Below, piece after piece: positions 13,863 through 16,106 of a stretch of DNA of 16,106 nucleotides. The notes below the pieces were generated by a model that was not told where the DNA came from, did not search any database, and worked only from the letters and a program-made list of their open reading frames with translations. The position numbers and the translations under genes were made by a program. This DNA comes from Propionibacterium sp. (GTDB lineage: Bacteria > Actinomycetota > Actinomycetes > Propionibacteriales > Propionibacteriaceae). The stretch covers positions 1-16,106 of the forward strand of contig JALHFX010000045.1 of the NCBI GenBank assembly GCA_022837595.1, given 5' to 3'. Position 1 is the stretch's first letter. The number at the start of each line of letters is the position of its first letter.

Positions 13863-15146
13863 ATCACCACGAAATCGCTTTCTCTGAGTGATCCGGTAGT
13901 GCGCCGGCGCTCGGTAGCCGCTGGCACTATCGGCAACCTCGTCGAGTGGTTCGACTGGTCGGTCTATGGTTTTTTCGCCCCGTACTTCGCTGCGTCCTTC
14001 TTTCCTATGTCCGACCGGATCGCGCAGTTGCTCAGCGTCTTCGCTGTCTTCGCTGTCGGGTTCTTCGTCCGGCCGTTGGGCGGGGCGCTGCTCGGTTCAT
14101 ACGCCGATCGCCACGGCAGACGGGCCGGCATGACCTTGACGATCCTCATGATGGCTGGCGCGTCGGCATTGATGGCACTGACGCCCACGTTCGCCACGAT
14201 CGGCGTTGCCGCGCCGATCTTGTTGGTCATCGGACGCAGTCTGCAGGGATTCTCGGCCGGCGGCGAGTTCGGTACCTCATCGGTCTTCCTGGTCGAGAAC
14301 GCCGAACCCGGACGCCGCGCCTCGGCCGGCATGTGGCAGCAGGTTTCAGTGGGAGCCGGCACACTGTCAGCGTCCTTATTGGCCTCGGTGATGTTCGCCG
14401 TGCTATCTCCGGAGGCATTGTCGGCTTGGGGATGGCGGGTGGCATTCCTCATCGGAGCCGTGCTTGGGCTGATCGGGCTCTACATGCGGGCCAGGGTGCC
14501 CGACACCGCGGCCTCGACGCACGTGCGCGCCACCGGCCAGGTGCCGAGGCGACCGCTGCTGGAGGTTTTCCGGCGCTACCCACGCAAGGCGCTGCTCGTC
14601 ATTGCGCTGGTTGCGGCAGGCACCGGGCTCGTGCAGTTCTGGTTCGTTTACCTGCCGACCCTGGCCCAATTGCGCACCGGCGCTGCCCTCAAGACCGGTC
14701 AGGTCGCGGCCGCGATCGGGTTGGCGGTGTTCACGGTCTTGCTTCCACTGTTCGGACGGCTCAGCGATCGTTTCGGACGTCGGCCGCTGTTGATCTTCTT
14801 CGCGCTCGGATCGGCGGTGACCGTGGTGCCGTTGGTGTTGAGTCTGCGTCCGACGCTGGTGAGCCTCGCGCTGGCTGCCAGCGTCGCCGGGGTATTGCTC
14901 TCGGCCTACGCGGGTTCACTGGCTGCGGTCATGGCCGAGCAGTTCCCGCCCGAGGTGCGCACTGCTGGTATCTCATTGCCTTATGGCGTAGCAGTGGCGG
15001 TCTTCGGCGGGTTGTCGCCGCTGGTCGCGACGGCACTGCAGGACGCCGGAAGGTTCTCTTACTTCCTGGCAGGGGTGGTCATCGTCTGTCTGGCCTCGGC
15101 CGTGGTCTACTTTCGGATGCCCGAGACCAAGGACCTGCCGCTCTAG
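13863..15146 (+). CDS. MHS-family (metabolite:H+ symporter) major facilitator transporter
   Basis: This proton-coupled importer is related to ProP, KgtP and ShiA, with 12 predicted membrane segments and about 427 aa from the proposed start. Diagnostic sequences are GNLVEWFDWSVYGFFAPYFA (24-43), MFS motif A GSYADRHGRR (78-87), RSLQGFSAGGEFG (125-137) with VENAEPGRRASA (144-155), and the second-half copy GRLSDRFGRRPLL (298-310). It ends in YFRMPETKDLPL. The substrate is not determinable; dicarboxylates, proline/betaine, shikimate and citrate are typical of the family. The start is set at ATC 13863 because of a perfect AGGAGG six bases upstream, and because the resulting short N-terminus (TTKSLSLSDPVVRRRSVAAG) fits relatives. 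GTG 13749 would add 38 unlikely residues; GTG 13902 would shorten it by 13. Confidence 0.88.
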   Translation: MTTKSLSLSDPVVRRRSVAAGTIGNLVEWFDWSVYGFFAPYFAASFFPMSDRIAQLLSVFAVFAVGFFVRPLGGALLGSYADRHGRRAGMTLTILMMAGASALMALTPTFATIGVAAPILLVIGRSLQGFSAGGEFGTSSVFLVENAEPGRRASAGMWQQVSVGAGTLSASLLASVMFAVLSPEALSAWGWRVAFLIGAVLGLIGLYMRARVPDTAASTHVRATGQVPRRPLLEVFRRYPRKALLVIALVAAGTGLVQFWFVYLPTLAQLRTGAALKTGQVAAAIGLAVFTVLLPLFGRLSDRFGRRPLLIFFALGSAVTVVPLVLSLRPTLVSLALAASVAGVLLSAYAGSLAAVMAEQFPPEVRTAGISLPYGVAVAVFGGLSPLVATALQDAGRFSYFLAGVVIVCLASAVVYFRMPETKDLPL

Positions 15147-15161
15147 GAGATTTTGAACGCC

Positions 15162-15231
15162 CAGCACCGGCATCCGGGGCAGCGCGGTTGATTACGGTCA
15201 ACATGCGGCTGCCCCGTGCGGCCGGGTGCTG
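15162..15231. terminator. 70-nt imperfect hairpin between convergent genes
   Basis: CAGCACC (15162-15168) pairs with GGTGCTG (15225-15231). CGGGGCAGC (15175-15183) pairs with GCTGCCCCG (15208-15216). GTTGA (15187-15191) pairs with TCAAC (15198-15202) around a 6-nt loop. The structure lies wholly in the 92-bp gap between the transporter and the panE-like gene. It would fold from either strand but lacks a U-tract, so it may act as a bidirectional or Rho-assisted terminator, or as a 3'-end stabiliser. Confidence 0.5.
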
Positions 15232-15238
15232 CCCGTGG

Positions 15239-16106
15239 CTATTGTCCGGCGCGAATCTGAATGAGCGTGAGATCAAGCATCGGTGTCGGCCGGTCGAGGC
15301 GGCGAGCCTGGGCTTGGAAGTTGCCAAGGATATGCTCCGATTCGGTCGGGCCACCAGCAATGAGGTCGCGGTAGAGCGACGAGGTGAAGATCGAGCCGGG
15401 CTCGGTGAGCATTCCGATCGAGAATCCGTGCGCAGCCTCAGAGACTGGGTGACCGGCTGCGGCCGCGACATCTTCGAGCTCGGTGATGGATGCGATGATT
15501 TGATCGTGGCCGCCGGCGTCGAGGATGCGTCCGATCGGAGCACGGAAGAGGCAGGAGATGACACCACCGGCCGCGATGAAGGCCCACTTTTCCCACAGTC
15601 CTTGAAGGATGTCGTCGCTGACCGACATCGTGATACCCGGCACGCTCAGCGCATCGATCACCTCGGCAGACACCATGCCACGATTCGGATCGCCGATCGT
15701 GAGAGTACAGAGCGGGGTCATCTGGTGGACCGCATCGCCGTCGAGGGTGGCGACGATCTTCGCGATCCCACCCAGGAGCTGGCCCGGGAATGCGGCGTTG
15801 ATCTTGTCGATCTGAGCCATCCCATTCAAGATCGGCATGATCAGCGTCTTTGGCCCGACATACGGGCGTAGATCTTCGAGGGCTGCGTCCAAGGCGTAGG
15901 CCTTGACCGCGACGATCACGAGATCGAATGGTGCTGCGGGTTCACCCGCAACCAGGGTCTGCACCTGATTGGTACGGTCACCTTCGGGCGAAATGAATCG
16001 AAGGCCGTCGCGGCGCAAGCGTGCAGCGCGCGTTGGACGCAGCAGATAGGTGACGTCTCGTCCGGCCTCTTGGAGCAAGGTGCCGAATGCACCACCGGTC
16101 GCGCCG
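15239..16106 (-). CDS. Ketopantoate reductase-like protein (PanE/ApbA family), 5' end outside window
   Basis: About 289 residues are visible. The frame runs to the window edge, where it reads GATGGAFGTLLQEAGRD, the glycine-rich NADPH-binding loop. Only roughly eight residues (the first strand) should be missing. Further family features are DLVIVAVKAYALDAALE, PILNGM, WEKWAFIAAGG, RAPIGRIL and TSSLYRDLIAGGPTESEHILG. Ketopantoate reductases make pantoate for coenzyme A. In the E. coli enzyme the catalytic Lys is followed four residues on by a conserved Asn; here that position is Ile (KWAFI). RAPIG-containing relatives are often paralogues of unknown substrate, so panE is not assigned as a symbol. 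TTG 16078 is not the real start because the cofactor loop lies upstream of it. Confidence 0.85.
   Translation of the reverse strand, partial: GATGGAFGTLLQEAGRDVTYLLRPTRAARLRRDGLRFISPEGDRTNQVQTLVAGEPAAPFDLVIVAVKAYALDAALEDLRPYVGPKTLIMPILNGMAQIDKINAAFPGQLLGGIAKIVATLDGDAVHQMTPLCTLTIGDPNRGMVSAEVIDALSVPGITMSVSDDILQGLWEKWAFIAAGGVISCLFRAPIGRILDAGGHDQIIASITELEDVAAAAGHPVSEAAHGFSIGMLTEPGSIFTSSLYRDLIAGGPTESEHILGNFQAQARRLDRPTPMLDLTLIQIRAGQ

Noticed and set aside
13946..15871. 641-codon open frame on the + strand overlapping the MHS transporter and the panE-like gene
   Set aside because: Its product is Arg/Gly-rich low-quality sequence with no family motif. Both overlapped genes have clear motifs; the length is a GC-rich frame artefact.

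Overview
The window comes from a high-GC Gram-positive (actinobacterial) chromosome. Most genes run at roughly 60-70 % GC by hand counts, GTG and TTG starts occur, and lipoproteins and extracellular proteins are typical of that group. The gene mix (Lar nickel-cofactor genes, an osmoprotectant transporter, an MHS-family transporter, an acyl-CoA synthetase) would suit a Propionibacteriaceae-like organism, but this placement is a guess from gene content. No rRNA, tRNA, insertion sequence, phage gene or CRISPR array was seen.

Left part (1-2140, + strand): the last codons of an unidentified gene, then larB and larC. These are two of the three enzymes that build the nickel-pincer cofactor of lactate racemase-type enzymes. 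larC is one uninterrupted reading frame. Convergent to it (2202-5942, - strand) is an operon for a glycine-betaine/choline-type ABC importer. It reads ATPase, permease, permease, lipoprotein binding protein, then a DinB-like protein, with ATGA or TGATG overlaps at three of the four junctions. Upstream on the same strand lie a RelQ-type small alarmone synthetase (6036-6809), a 381-bp gene-free region and a Nudix hydrolase (7191-7625). The synthetase gene and the gap are clearly poorer in GC than the rest.

Middle part (7768-10871, + strand): a secreted lipoprotein of the penicillin-binding-protein-like serine hydrolase family and an acyl-CoA synthetase of the ANL superfamily.

Right part: an OmpR-type two-component system (response regulator 12872-12150, kinase 12153-11017, - strand) diverges from a secreted DUF2202 ferritin-like protein (13035-13742). 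The shared intergenic region carries 6-bp direct repeats 11 bp apart, the pattern expected for an OmpR/PhoB-class regulator, with a third copy at a possible -35 box. An MHS-family transporter follows; its best Shine-Dalgarno sequence points to an ATC start codon. The window ends inside a convergent ketopantoate-reductase-like gene, separated from the transporter by a 70-nt imperfect hairpin.

The most interesting unit is the two-component system plus DUF2202 protein. The kinase has a short Gly/Met/His-rich extracellular loop, and the exported protein has a His/Cys-rich tail. Together they suggest an uncharacterised envelope metal or redox response. This is an inference from layout and composition, not a demonstrated function.
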